Positions 8,979 through 18,051 are shown, counted from the stretch's first letter. The stretch is 34,283 nt of DNA from JAYVIQ01 sp043770215 (GCA_043770215.1 JAYVIQ010000019.1:1-34283); one strand, 5' to 3'. Program-made: numbers and translations. The notes: a model not told the origin generated them from the letters alone.

Positions 8979-9050
8979 ATAGCGAGAAAAGGAATAAAAA
9001 AAAATTGTACGCCTTAATTTTTTACTCTTTTTATAGTTTTAGGAACACAT

Positions 9051-9083
9051 AAAAAACCCTGCAAAAACAAGTCTTTGCAGGGC
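9051..9083 (-). terminator. Strong hairpin terminator on the minus strand without an obvious gene
   Basis: CCCTGCAAA (9057-9065) pairs perfectly with 9074-9082 around an 8-base loop. The T run lies only on the minus-strand side (9056-9051), so it ends leftward transcription. No protein gene reads leftward from 9083-9248, so either a short RNA is made there or the hairpin is part of a plus-strand leader. The plus strand continues with a Bacteroidota-like start region, CTATTAACTATG, and a frame of four codons (Met-Lys-Lys-Asn, then stop). The rest of 8979-9248 shows no gene. Confidence 0.55.
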
Positions 9084-9248
9084 CAAACCAAACTATTAAC
9101 TATGAAAAAAAATTAAACAAAACCAAACAATTAATGAAACTAGTATTATAATTTATGATTTACAAAGGTATGTGAAATATTTAAGAACATAAATTTTATT
9201 CTTTCAACAAATAGAAATAATCGTTAAGTTGAGGATAAAATTGTTTGA

Positions 9249-9560
9249 ATGAAAAAGTCTAATTACGAAAGCATTATTAATCAAGGAGATAAGCTAATAC
9301 TTGTAGATTTTTTTGCTGACTGGTGTGGTCCGTGCCAAGCGTTAAATCCAGTTTTACAGCGCATTGCAAAAGAAAATACAAATAAACTAAGTGTTATAAA
9401 AATAAACATAGACAAAAATCCAGCTTTGGCTACAAACTTGGGAGTACGTTCTGTTCCTAATTTGTTGTTGTATAGAAATGGAAAAATTGTCTGGCGCCAA
9501 GCAGGTTCTAAGCCCTACCATGAATTAAATTCAGAACTAAAAGTGTTTATAAATAAATGA
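9249..9560 (+). CDS. Thioredoxin
   Basis: The 103-residue protein is a cytoplasmic thioredoxin: no signal peptide, redox motif WCGPC at about residues 29-33 and the cis-proline loop RSVPN further on. FFADWCGPC and the KINIDKNP strand are typical of Trx1-like proteins that reduce ribonucleotide reductase, peroxiredoxins and other disulfides. The next gene overlaps its stop codon by four bases (ATGA), so the two are translationally coupled. Several thioredoxins usually exist per genome, so I do not give it a numbered name. Confidence 0.94.
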   Translation: MKKSNYESIINQGDKLILVDFFADWCGPCQALNPVLQRIAKENTNKLSVIKINIDKNPALATNLGVRSVPNLLLYRNGKIVWRQAGSKPYHELNSELKVFINK

Positions 9561-10945
9561 CTATGAGGTTACTAATTATAGGATTTGTTTGTTTTTTTGC
9601 TGCATGTAAAACAAAGGAAAAATCTTGTTCTACTAGCACTCTTGATTCTCATAAACTAAATTATGAAGAAATAAATTTAGAAAAAGGATTGTCTTATCAA
9701 ATTTTATTTCAATCTGGAGATTCTATAATTGCACCAAACGGAAAACTGGTGCCAAGCAAAGAAAACTTAGATTGTAATGTTTTTATACCAGAAACAAACG
9801 CTAAAGCAAAATCTAATTCTTTTGCCTGCCTATTTATAAGTTTCGAGACTAAGCTATATGACCCTAATCTTGGTGCTGGAGGTGGTGGTATGCTTTTAAA
9901 AATGAACCTTTATAAAGATAATTGGCATGTAATAGACAGACCTAAATGTATAGATTATGCTTTTGTAGGTCAAACAATAAACAATTGTGGGGGGAAAATG
10001 AATCCTAATGGAATTATTTTTAGTGCAGAAGAATTTTATACATCAAACAAAGCTGAGCTTTTTACCATTTTACAAGATACATCAGATTATAATGGGAAGC
10101 CAATCACTGATAATTTTGGTTGGATAGTGGCTATAGACCCAAAAACAGCCAAAGCAACTCAAAAGATGACTCAATTTGGAAAATTTGCTCATGAAGATGC
10201 CCTTTGTACCCCTGATGGTAAAACTGTTTTTTTGACCAACGACGAAGGACCGGCAGCCTTATTTAAATTCGAAACCATAACCCCATTTGATTATTCAACA
10301 GGTAAGCTCTTTGCCTATTCAGAAACAAAGCAATGGATAGAACTTCCAAATGATTACCAAAGTTTACTAAACATAAAAAACATTGCATTTAAAAAAGGGG
10401 CTACTGCATTTACTAGGCATGAATGGCTTACTTTGGTAGGTACTAAATTGTACATTACAGAAACAGGAAAAGACCTAAGCTCTTATCAAGAAGCATTAAA
10501 TTTAGGGGCAAAATTGCCAACATACTACAAAAATGATACTGTTATAGATGATCCTTATGGAAGAATATTAGTCTTAGATATACTAACGAATGAACTAAAA
10601 GTAGAATTAGAAGGTGGGGAATATAATGGATGTTTTTTTTCTAATCCAGATTGCATTACTTCTTACACAAAAAACGGAGAAAGTTATTTAATTATAAATG
10701 AAGACATTATAGGATTAGATAGGGGTAGATCCCCAAAAGATTTTTATGTAAACGAAGTGTTTAAATACAACCTTAAGACCAAAGAACTTACAAGAGTTAT
10801 GATAGCACCAAAAGGCTCTGAAACTACGGGTGGTATTTTTGATTCTTTTGGAAATTATTTTGTAAATATTCAACACCCTGAAACCACAAATAATAGTAAA
10901 TTTAACAAATCTACATTGGTAGTGATAAAAGGATTACAAGATTGA
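9557..10945 (+). CDS. PhoX-family lipoprotein (DUF839), putative alkaline phosphatase
   Basis: The 462-residue product has a lipoprotein signal (hydrophobic core then FFAAC, lipidated C17), so it is anchored at the periplasmic or outer face. The mature part looks like the PhoX/DUF839 beta-propeller. It has N-N-CGG in the early region, then GWIVAIDPKTAKATQKMTQF, GKFAHEDALCTPDG with TNDEG in the middle, and GIFDSFGNYFVNIQHPET near the end. These match the segments that in PhoX supply the iron and calcium ligands. Substrate specificity cannot be told. It is the second gene of a trx / phoX-like / GNAT-like operon, overlapping the thioredoxin stop by ATGA. Confidence 0.85.
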   Translation: MTMRLLIIGFVCFFAACKTKEKSCSTSTLDSHKLNYEEINLEKGLSYQILFQSGDSIIAPNGKLVPSKENLDCNVFIPETNAKAKSNSFACLFISFETKLYDPNLGAGGGGMLLKMNLYKDNWHVIDRPKCIDYAFVGQTINNCGGKMNPNGIIFSAEEFYTSNKAELFTILQDTSDYNGKPITDNFGWIVAIDPKTAKATQKMTQFGKFAHEDALCTPDGKTVFLTNDEGPAALFKFETITPFDYSTGKLFAYSETKQWIELPNDYQSLLNIKNIAFKKGATAFTRHEWLTLVGTKLYITETGKDLSSYQEALNLGAKLPTYYKNDTVIDDPYGRILVLDILTNELKVELEGGEYNGCFFSNPDCITSYTKNGESYLIINEDIIGLDRGRSPKDFYVNEVFKYNLKTKELTRVMIAPKGSETTGGIFDSFGNYFVNIQHPETTNNSKFNKSTLVVIKGLQD

Positions 10946-10952
10946 AGCATAT

Positions 10953-12137
10953 ATGTTTGAAATTGAAGAAGTAAAAAATGAACGTCAGATAAAAAGTTTT
11001 TTACAAGTAGCTGTATATTTATACAAAGAAGATAAAAATTGGATTAGACCACTAGACAAAGACATAGAAGAAGTTTTTGATGAAAAAAACAACAAGTTTT
11101 TTAGACATGGTATATGTACACGTTGGATTTTAAAACAAAATAATGAGGTTATTGGTAGAATAGCCGCTTTTGTAGATAAAAAGTCAGAAAAAAGCAAAAA
11201 CTCTTTAGGCCAAGAATTGCATACAGGTGGCATGGGGTTTTTTGAATGTATAAATTCTAAAGAAGCCGCTTTTAAATTGTTTGATACAGCAAAGAAATTC
11301 CTACAATCACAAGGTATGAACTCTATGGATGGCCCTATAAACTTTGGCACTAGAGACAATTGGTGGGGGTTATTGGCAAAGGGGTTCAATTTGCAACCCA
11401 ATTATAAAATGCCATATACCAAAGAATACTACTTACACTTTTTTGAGGATTATGGGTTTAAAATCTATTTTAAACAGCTCACCTACGGGAGATTTGTCTT
11501 AGAACCCTTAGCGCCTAAATATGCGGAGCAGTCAGACAAAATTTTTCAAAACAAAAGGTACAGTTTTGAGTATTTAAAAATGAATAAATTAGAAAAATAC
11601 ACAGAAGACTTTAGAACCATATACAACAAAGCATGGGTAAACCATGCAGGAGCAAAAGAAATGACATCTTTGCAGGCAAAAACAATTATGAAATCTATGA
11701 AACCTATCATAGATCCTAAGGTCATCTATTTTGCGTATTATGACAATGCGCCTATTGCTTTTTTCTTGAACTTGCCAGAGGTAAATCAAATCTTTAAACA
11801 TATAAAAAATGGCAAATTGGACTGGAGGGGCAAGCTCATATTTTTGTATCATAAATTATTGAGAACAAACAAAAGACTCACAGGAAGAGGGTTTGGTATT
11901 GTGCCAGAACACCAGGGAAAAGGAGTAGTAGCTGGCATTGTAGAATTTAGTAGAACTGTAGTGCAAGGCGAAATAAAAGGGCGTTATATAGATTATGAAA
12001 TGAACTGGATTGGCGACTTTAACCACAAAATGATTAAAGTAGTAGAAACAATAGGTTCACCAGTAAAAGTACACCATACCTACCGTATAGCTTTTGATAC
12101 AGAAATAGTTATAGAACCTTGTTTAGTTATTGATTAA
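10953..12137 (+). CDS. GNAT-like protein, conserved in Bacteroidota
   Basis: The 394-residue protein has no signal peptide and two acetyltransferase-like halves. The N-terminal half has EVIGRIAAFVDKK and GGMGFFECI, the beta4-beta5 pattern of GNAT folds, but no clear acetyl-CoA P-loop. The C-terminal half has GRGFGIVPEHQGKGVVAGIV, close to the Q/RxxGxG/A cofactor loop. The first residues (DKNWIRPLDKDIEEVF) are a strongly conserved-looking signature; proteins of this type are sometimes labelled GTP cyclohydrolase by mistake. Substrate is unknown. It starts 7 bases after the PhoX-like gene, making it the last gene of that operon. Confidence 0.75.
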   Translation: MFEIEEVKNERQIKSFLQVAVYLYKEDKNWIRPLDKDIEEVFDEKNNKFFRHGICTRWILKQNNEVIGRIAAFVDKKSEKSKNSLGQELHTGGMGFFECINSKEAAFKLFDTAKKFLQSQGMNSMDGPINFGTRDNWWGLLAKGFNLQPNYKMPYTKEYYLHFFEDYGFKIYFKQLTYGRFVLEPLAPKYAEQSDKIFQNKRYSFEYLKMNKLEKYTEDFRTIYNKAWVNHAGAKEMTSLQAKTIMKSMKPIIDPKVIYFAYYDNAPIAFFLNLPEVNQIFKHIKNGKLDWRGKLIFLYHKLLRTNKRLTGRGFGIVPEHQGKGVVAGIVEFSRTVVQGEIKGRYIDYEMNWIGDFNHKMIKVVETIGSPVKVHHTYRIAFDTEIVIEPCLVID

Positions 12138-12157
12138 AGTAAATTTTCCATTTTCAT

Positions 12158-12250
12158 ATGTTACCAATGTTTGCTATATACATGTTAAAAGAAAAATTAG
12201 ATTCTTTGGGCATTAATATTCAACAGATACCCACCGTGGATATTTACTAA
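12158..12250 (+). CDS. Possible 30-residue peptide or gene remnant
   Basis: An ATG-to-TAA frame encodes 30 residues ending in GINIQQIPTVDIY. Its amino-acid balance looks more like real protein than most short frames here, but it has no family match that I recognise. It lies in the 129-base gap between two converging genes. It may be the scar of a lost gene. Confidence is low. Confidence 0.2.
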   Translation: MLPMFAIYMLKEKLDSLGINIQQIPTVDIY

Positions 12251-12266
12251 AAACAACCAAAAATAT

Positions 12267-13952
12267 CTAAAACCTAGTATACTTGTATCTTCTTACAAAA
12301 AACACTAGCCCACCTATTATCAAAATAAGTATTATGGGCAATCCTAGATTTAATACTTGCCAAAATACTTTTTCTTCATTTATTTTTATTTTGTCTAGTG
12401 GTCTTTTTTGAATGTCCTTTATACGCAAAGAGTTTATGTCAGCATCTCCCAACTGGTAATCTACCAATGCAGTTACTACCTCTAAATTAGCAAACTGCTG
12501 CGATTTATTGAACTGATTAATTCCCAATGGCATAGGATTTCCGTTGGTAGGGTTTACACCATTAGAGATAAAATCACCATCTGAACACACAATTATTTTA
12601 GCGGGTTTTATGCCTTTTTTAAGCTTTTTTGTTCTGTCGAATCCTTTAGGTACAGGTTTGAAATTAAAATTAGATGTGAAATTACCTTCTAACAAATACG
12701 TTACTGGCAGGTTTATCTCTGGATAATAATTTCTATTATGCTGCTGCATAAAATCTTTTATTGGAAAATAAATCTGCCCACCATTTACTTTTGTATATTG
12801 AGATGTGTACATAAGAGGTGTTTTTTTTATTCCCTCGGCACGTATGGTATCTACAGTACTACAATCTTGAAATAGAACCGGTTTGCCGTATTTAACAGAA
12901 GGGTGCTTAGAATATGTGGTGATTATTGGAGAAAAATCATTGATGCTTCTTTGATAATTGCCCTTGCTCACTTCTATAGGTATTTCAGATCCTTGCATAT
13001 CTTGTATGATGGTTTGATTTACACGTGCACCATACGTAAATAACAAATCTGTAAGTTCTAACTCTCTAGGCACACCTATTATTTTGGTCATGTTGCTAGA
13101 GTCTGGCCTGAGGTCTATCATATCCAGAAAAAAACTAAGATTACCTCCATGCATTACAAACTGATCTAGCTTATATTTATCTTCTTCTGTATATGCTTTT
13201 ACTGGTTTTACAACTATTATCAGGTCATACAGCAGCATAGAATCTATAGATCTTACACCATTAAGCTCTAGAAAAGAAACATCACTAAATTTAGTAAATT
13301 CTCTTCCTGCGTCTAAAAGTTGCTTGCCTGTAGATTCACCATGTCCTCTGATAAAAGCAATACGCTTGCGCCTGCCGTTGGCTAATATTTTTATACCATT
13401 GGCAAGTTCGTACTCTAAAAGACTTATGCTTTGGCTTATGCGCAAATCATCATTTAAGTCTAAGTTTGCATTTCCTTTTACTAAATTTACAGGAAATTGT
13501 TTGCCTCCATAAGTAATGACGGCACCAGGAAAAATGTAATTTTCTGTCTGGGCTCCGTCACCTGCTTCTGTAATAAGCATAGGTTCTATGCCCATTTGAG
13601 TCAATCTTTGGAGCGTATATTTTTTTATAGAATCATTTTCTATTGCCATAGGGTCTATAAATCTAAAACGCAATTTCCCTTTGGCACTTCGTCTCATCTC
13701 TTTTAACTTATCTTCTACTGCTTTTTCTATTTTTTCAAATCTTGCAGGAAAATCACCTTTTAAATATACTTCTACCTCTAAATCTTTGTTTAAAGATGAT
13801 AACAATTTTTTGGTTGGTTCAGATAAGCTAAAACGTTTGTCTTCGGTTAGGTCTAGACGATAATAATACAGTACTGCTATGCAATTTAAAAGCACCAAAA
13901 TACCTAGTAATATTCCTATTTCTTTTACGTCTTTTTGTTTTGTTTTATTCAT
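12267..13952 (-). CDS. gldG: Gliding-motility ABC transporter-associated protein GldG
   Basis: This 561-residue protein is the GldG auxiliary component of the GldA-GldF-GldG ABC system linked to gliding motility in this phylum. An N-terminal membrane helix (about residues 12-32) is followed by the conserved DLTEDKRFSLSEPTKKLL, then a large extracytoplasmic auxiliary domain with IAFIRGHGEST. A second membrane helix near the C-terminus ends in a basic RRYKYTRF tail. This is the family's usual length and topology. The ATG at 13952 is chosen over a TTG two codons earlier. gldF normally sits directly upstream on the same strand, but no gene is there. Rotational gliding proteins such as gldJ or gldK are not in the window. 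Confidence 0.9.
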   Translation of the reverse strand: MNKTKQKDVKEIGILLGILVLLNCIAVLYYYRLDLTEDKRFSLSEPTKKLLSSLNKDLEVEVYLKGDFPARFEKIEKAVEDKLKEMRRSAKGKLRFRFIDPMAIENDSIKKYTLQRLTQMGIEPMLITEAGDGAQTENYIFPGAVITYGGKQFPVNLVKGNANLDLNDDLRISQSISLLEYELANGIKILANGRRKRIAFIRGHGESTGKQLLDAGREFTKFSDVSFLELNGVRSIDSMLLYDLIIVVKPVKAYTEEDKYKLDQFVMHGGNLSFFLDMIDLRPDSSNMTKIIGVPRELELTDLLFTYGARVNQTIIQDMQGSEIPIEVSKGNYQRSINDFSPIITTYSKHPSVKYGKPVLFQDCSTVDTIRAEGIKKTPLMYTSQYTKVNGGQIYFPIKDFMQQHNRNYYPEINLPVTYLLEGNFTSNFNFKPVPKGFDRTKKLKKGIKPAKIIVCSDGDFISNGVNPTNGNPMPLGINQFNKSQQFANLEVVTALVDYQLGDADINSLRIKDIQKRPLDKIKINEEKVFWQVLNLGLPIILILIIGGLVFFVRRYKYTRF

Positions 13953-14238
13953 TGCCAATACTTTAATATATTACAAAATTGGCATTCTTTATTCAATTTT
14001 CAAATCTAAAGTTTTTATGACGTTTAGAAATAAACGCATCCAAGAAAAATTTCATCACTATTCTCTTGAATAAACTATCCTAACAAGGTATTTAAAAAAT
14101 CATGTGCTCATATAAAATAAACGGTTTAATGAACTAAAATTCATGTATTAGATAGATATTCTATAATTGATGTTAAAGATATGATTTTATTGAAAAAAAA
14201 TTGGACTTGTAATACCGTAAAATTATCGTAAAAAAGCA

Positions 14239-14246
14239 TAGTTTTG
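14239..14246 (+). promoter_or_regulatory. Predicted promoter -7 box of the GNAT gene
   Basis: TAGTTTTG is an exact TAnnTTTG about 70 bases before the ATG at 14317. I see no good -33 box at standard spacing. The remainder of the 13953-14316 gap is AT-rich with no gene that I can support. Confidence 0.35.
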
Positions 14247-14316
14247 TAACACAAAATTTTAGAAGGTTTTAAATCAAGAAAATGTATACTAAAACCCTCT
14301 ATTTCTTATACAATAA

Positions 14317-14946
14317 ATGGAATTTGAAGTAAAAGTTGCCTCACAATCAGATCATATTTACGCACAATCAATCTGCGATGAAATGGAAGCTAGTGCAAAG
14401 GCAAGAGGAACTGGTATTGCAAAACGATCACCAGAATATATAAAAAAACAAATGTCTGCGGGCAAAGCAGTTATTGCTATGTCTAAAGAAACCAATACTG
14501 TGGTTGGTTTTTGTTACATAGAATCTTGGCAAGGAAAAAAATACACGGCAAACTCTGGTTTAATTGTTTTTCCAGAATATAGACAATATGGCCTAGCCAG
14601 AAGAATAAAAAACAAAGCCTTTGAACTAAGCAGAACTATGTTTCCTGATGCAAAACTGTTTGGCTTAACTACCAACGCCGGAGTTATGAAGATAAACTCT
14701 GAACTTGGGTATAGACCAACAACTTTTTCTGAGTTAACAGATGATGAGGAATTTTGGAAGGGATGTCAAAGTTGTGTAAACTATGCTATTTTACAGTCCA
14801 AAGAAAGAAAAAACTGTTTGTGTACCGCTATGATCTTTGACCCTGAAGAAAAAAAGAAAGTAAAATCTTTAGATGACGAAGATAAAAACCTAACGCTAAT
14901 GGAGAAAATACGAATTTTTAAATCCCGTTTGTTTTCAAAAGAATAG
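14317..14946 (+). CDS. GNAT acetyltransferase of the arginine-cluster type
   Basis: The 209-residue protein has a GNAT core at residues about 5-130: VVGFCYIESWQGKKYTANSG, then VFPEYRQYGLARRIKNKAF carrying the acetyl-CoA loop, then KLFGLTTNAGVMKINSELGYRP. A cysteine-rich tail follows (FWKGCQSCVNY and NCLCTAMIFDP). This arrangement is characteristic of the GNAT protein that in many Bacteroidota heads the argG/argC operon and is thought to make N-acetylglutamate or a related acylated intermediate. Here no arg gene follows: the next gene is a DUF4783 protein on the same strand 122 bases on. The role is therefore inferred from family resemblance only. Confidence 0.8.
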   Translation: MEFEVKVASQSDHIYAQSICDEMEASAKARGTGIAKRSPEYIKKQMSAGKAVIAMSKETNTVVGFCYIESWQGKKYTANSGLIVFPEYRQYGLARRIKNKAFELSRTMFPDAKLFGLTTNAGVMKINSELGYRPTTFSELTDDEEFWKGCQSCVNYAILQSKERKNCLCTAMIFDPEEKKKVKSLDDEDKNLTLMEKIRIFKSRLFSKE

Positions 14947-15068
14947 CTATTTTGTAGTTTTTAACCAAATATTTTTTAACTTTAGAGATTAGAGAATTAG
15001 TTTTTAGGAAAAAAATATTTTAATTTTTTGGAACAATATTTGCTAATAAACAGTTGTGGTGTATTAAT

Positions 15069-15470
15069 ATGAAAAAAAGAATCTTACGTATAGTTATTTT
15101 TTTAAGCTTATTGTTTGCTTTGCACGTTTCATGGGGGCAAAGGCAAACATTAGACAATGTACGTATTGCCATAAAAAATGGCAACACTAGCTCATTAACT
15201 GCTTACTTATCTACAAGTATAGATTTAAAAATAAATAATGAAGAGGGTGTATACAGCGATAAACAAGCCTTAGTAGTTTTAGAAAAGTTCTTTACTCAAA
15301 GCCCGGCAGTAGATTTTAAATATAACCACGTAGGATCTACACAAAGCAACTCAAAATACTATAGCATAGGTACATACAGTTTGGTAAATAGCTCTTACCG
15401 AGTTTTAATATCGTACAAACTTTTAAATGGTATTTATTTAATAGATAAAATACATTTCGATTTAGAATAG
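15069..15470 (+). CDS. Exported DUF4783 protein
   Basis: The 133-residue protein has a clear signal peptide (KKR, hydrophobic core, cleavage near WGQ at about residue 23). The mature domain of about 110 residues has RIAIKNGNTSSLTAYLS near the start and SYRVLISYKLLNGIYLIDKIHFDLE at the end, the pattern of DUF4783, an NTF2-like small secreted domain of unknown function. The ATG at 15069 is chosen because an upstream TTG would put a polar, non-signal extension before it. nadC follows 42 bases downstream, a gene order that I know as common in this phylum, but no functional link is established. Confidence 0.85.
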   Translation: MKKRILRIVIFLSLLFALHVSWGQRQTLDNVRIAIKNGNTSSLTAYLSTSIDLKINNEEGVYSDKQALVVLEKFFTQSPAVDFKYNHVGSTQSNSKYYSIGTYSLVNSSYRVLISYKLLNGIYLIDKIHFDLE

Positions 15471-15512
15471 CAAAACCTAGTTATTCAAGGTCTTTTTTTT
15501 TATTTTCGCATT

Positions 15513-16376
15513 GTGAATCTAGATTACTTATCTGAAATAGCCATAAATGGGTTTATTTCTACAGCATTAAGAGAAGATATTGGAGAAGGAGATCATTCCT
15601 CACTTGCCTCTGTTCCTAAAGATGCCATACAAAAAGCAAGGCTGTATGTAAAAGATACTGGCATACTTGCAGGTGTATTATTAGCCGAAAGAATTTTTTA
15701 TAAAGTAGATCCAAACATAAACATAAAAATATACCTTAAAGATGGCCAAAAGGTGAAAAAAGGGGATGTTGCTTTTGATGTAGAAGGAAATGCAAGGGCT
15801 ATTTTGATGGCAGAAAGGCTGGTTCTAAATTGCATGCAACGCATGAGCGGCATAGCTACCAAAACATTTGAAATGACAAAATTGGTTGCTGGCACAAAAG
15901 CCAAATTACTTGATACTAGAAAAACCACTCCCAATTTCAGAATGATGGAAAAATGGGCCGTACTTATAGGTGGTGGTTGCAATCATAGATATAATTTATG
16001 CGACATGATTATGCTCAAAGACAATCATGTAGACTATGCTGGTGGCATACAGAAAGCTATAGAATCTACGCTAGCGTATAAAAAAGAGAAAAATTTATCT
16101 ATAAAAGTAGAAATAGAAACAAGAAACTTAGAAGAAGTAAAAGAAGTTTTGCGCGTGGGAGGCATAGAAAGAATCATGCTAGATAACTTTAGCCCTGAGG
16201 AAATCATTGAAGCCCTAAAACTAATAGATCCATTGGTTTACGAAACAGAAGCCTCTGGCGGCATTGACGAAGACAATATTGGGGCTTTTGCTGCCACTGG
16301 AGTAAATTTTATTTCTTGTGGCGCACTTACACACTCTTACAGAAGTTTAGATCTAAGTTTAAAAGCATATTCTTAA
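15513..16376 (+). CDS. nadC: Quinolinate phosphoribosyltransferase (nicotinate-nucleotide pyrophosphorylase)
   Basis: This 287-residue enzyme condenses quinolinate with PRPP to give nicotinate mononucleotide in de novo NAD synthesis. It has REDIGEGDHSS at the N-terminus, RLVLNCMQRMSGIATKT, DTRKTTPNFRMMEKWAV with the substrate-binding Arg/Lys, GGGCNHRYNL, MLKDNH, and the C-terminal phosphate site (LDNFSPEE, EASGGI). Length is normal. The start is GTG at 15513. A TATTTTCG box (15501-15508) ends only four bases before it, so if it is the promoter the mRNA would be nearly leaderless. nadA and nadB are not in the window. Confidence 0.96.
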   Translation: MNLDYLSEIAINGFISTALREDIGEGDHSSLASVPKDAIQKARLYVKDTGILAGVLLAERIFYKVDPNINIKIYLKDGQKVKKGDVAFDVEGNARAILMAERLVLNCMQRMSGIATKTFEMTKLVAGTKAKLLDTRKTTPNFRMMEKWAVLIGGGCNHRYNLCDMIMLKDNHVDYAGGIQKAIESTLAYKKEKNLSIKVEIETRNLEEVKEVLRVGGIERIMLDNFSPEEIIEALKLIDPLVYETEASGGIDEDNIGAFAATGVNFISCGALTHSYRSLDLSLKAYS

Positions 16377-16416
16377 GCTAAGAAATTTGTACATTTGAAA
16401 AAAATAGAAAACAAAT

Positions 16417-16586
16417 GTGAATATCCGTAATTGTACAAGTAGTGGAATTGATCAGTGATTTTTGGAGAAACCTTATCTAGTCTGGCTCTAAGGCCTCTCT
16501 TTTTTTGGCTTAAAAAGCAAAAAAAGCTCCGATTAAATCCTTTTCTCAAAAAAATTATAGAAAATGATATTATTGCGGATATCCAC
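16417..16586. repeat. 170 bp dispersed element with terminal inverted repeats, copy 1
   Basis: Left end GTGAATATCCGTAAT and right end ATTGCGGATATCCAC are inverted repeats matching at 13 of 15 bases. The interior has a poly-T/poly-A hairpin (near 16498-16530). The same element occurs in the opposite orientation at 22271-22438, at roughly 70 percent identity by eye. It carries no gene. It starts 40 bases after nadC and could act as a terminator as well as a mobile or palindromic repeat. Confidence 0.8.
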
Positions 16587-16639
16587 CAAACAAAAAATTG
16601 CAAAAGTTAAATTAGATAATTTAAAAACAAAAAATAGTA

Positions 16640-17113
16640 ATGATTGTAAAAACAAAAAGAACTCAGTTAGAAAAAAAAGAATACATAAAATTGGCTTATG
16701 AAAACCTATTAAAATCTTTTTGGTGGGCATTGTTGGTACCTGTTGCATGGTGTTTGTTTTATTTTCTGGCGCCATCTATATGGTGGCTGATTACAGGTGC
16801 TATTTTATTGATGATTCTTTTAGGGGGTACTTATTTGCTGCTATGGGCTATTACAAAAAATGCACAATTTGAAATGCTTTTCCAAAAATACTCATACCAA
16901 ATAGATAGTCGTATGCTTACTCTTATGATAAATGCTAAACAAGGGTCTCCAATTCAATGGTCTCAAATACAACGAGTAGAAATAAAAAACAATGATTTCA
17001 TCTTGTATATGAACAGAGCTACCATGTTTGTTATACCAGAAAAATGCTTCAATAATCCAAACGATTACAAATTTACAAAGTCTATAATAGAGAAAAAAGG
17101 TTTAATCAAATAA
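16640..17113 (+). CDS. YcxB-like membrane protein
   Basis: The 157-residue protein has two adjacent membrane helices (residues about 27-48 and 50-72), followed by a cytoplasmic domain. In it, SYQIDSRMLTLMINAKQGSPIQWSQI (given here only as a region, residues ~84-110) and then a short FILYMNRATMFVIPEKCF strand are typical of the YcxB-like C-terminal domain. There the WxxI segment and VIPxxxF end are conserved. The function of the family is unknown. The gene stands 53 bases after repeat copy 1 and 67 bases before accD on the same strand. Confidence 0.75.
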   Translation: MIVKTKRTQLEKKEYIKLAYENLLKSFWWALLVPVAWCLFYFLAPSIWWLITGAILLMILLGGTYLLLWAITKNAQFEMLFQKYSYQIDSRMLTLMINAKQGSPIQWSQIQRVEIKNNDFILYMNRATMFVIPEKCFNNPNDYKFTKSIIEKKGLIK

Positions 17114-17180
17114 GCATTTCACTAGCTTAGACTAGAATACTTAACTATATTTACATCTTACAAAACTAAGATCGCACATT

Positions 17181-18023
17181 ATGCCTTGGTTAACTAGAAA
17201 AGAAAAAGGAATATCTACACCTACAGAACAAAAATTAGAAGCTCCAGATGGCTTATGGTTTCAATGTCCAGAGTGTAAAGAAGTAGTACAATCCAGAGAA
17301 CATGCTGCAAATGCTTTTACATGTCAGCATTGTAACTATCATTCCAGAATTGGTTCTAAAGAATATTTTGATATTCTGTTTGATGGAAACAAGTTTACGG
17401 AATTAGATTTTAATCTTTCTTCTGCAGATCCATTACATTTTGTAGATACTAAAAATTATCCAGACAGAATAAAAGCTACACAAATAAAAACCAAGCTTGT
17501 AGATGCTGTAAGATCAGCCTATGGGCAAATGAATGGCAATGATGTAGTTATTAGCTGCATGGACTTTGCTTTTATTGGTGGTTCTATGGGTTCTGTAGTG
17601 GGTGAAAAAATAGCCAGAGCTATAGATTATGCTAGAGAGCACAAAATTCCGTTTTTGATGATTAGCAAAAGCGGTGGTGCCAGAATGATGGAAGCAGGTT
17701 TTAGCCTTATGCAAATGGCAAAAACATCTGCAAGATTAGCTTTATTAGCGGAAGATAAAATACCGTATATTTCTTTATTGACAGACCCTACCACTGGTGG
17801 TGTTACAGCTTCTTATGCTATGCTTGGCGATTTCAATATCTCAGAACCTGGTGCCTTGATTGGGTTTGCTGGTCCAAGAGTAATAAAAGAAACTATAGGA
17901 AAAGACTTACCCGCTGGTTTTCAGAGTGCAGAATTTGTCTTAGATCATGGTTTTCTAGATTTTATTGTAGACAGAAAAGAATTAAAAAACAAATTGAGTA
18001 CACTGTTAGAAATGCTTTCATAA
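17181..18023 (+). CDS. accD: Acetyl-CoA carboxylase carboxyltransferase beta subunit
   Basis: With AccA this 280-residue subunit moves the carboxyl group from biotin to acetyl-CoA, the committed step of fatty acid synthesis. A zinc ribbon at the N-terminus has C29, C32, C48 and C51 (CPEC and CQHC). The crotonase-like core follows with FAFIGGSMGSVVGEK, SKSGGARMMEAG and TDPTTGGVTASYAMLGD, which build the acetyl-CoA oxyanion site, then IGFAGPRVI. Length is normal. It ends in a hairpin terminator shared with hemH. Confidence 0.97.
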   Translation: MPWLTRKEKGISTPTEQKLEAPDGLWFQCPECKEVVQSREHAANAFTCQHCNYHSRIGSKEYFDILFDGNKFTELDFNLSSADPLHFVDTKNYPDRIKATQIKTKLVDAVRSAYGQMNGNDVVISCMDFAFIGGSMGSVVGEKIARAIDYAREHKIPFLMISKSGGARMMEAGFSLMQMAKTSARLALLAEDKIPYISLLTDPTTGGVTASYAMLGDFNISEPGALIGFAGPRVIKETIGKDLPAGFQSAEFVLDHGFLDFIVDRKELKNKLSTLLEMLS

Positions 18024-18051
18024 TTCAAAATTTTGTAAGCATTGGTAGTAA

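Noticed and set aside
12222..12248. Possible solo end of the TIR element (GTGGATATTTAC near 12236)
   Set aside because: Only a 12-base match to the ends of the 16417 and 22271 elements and no interior similarity; the bases are also read as codons of the short frame at 12158-12250.
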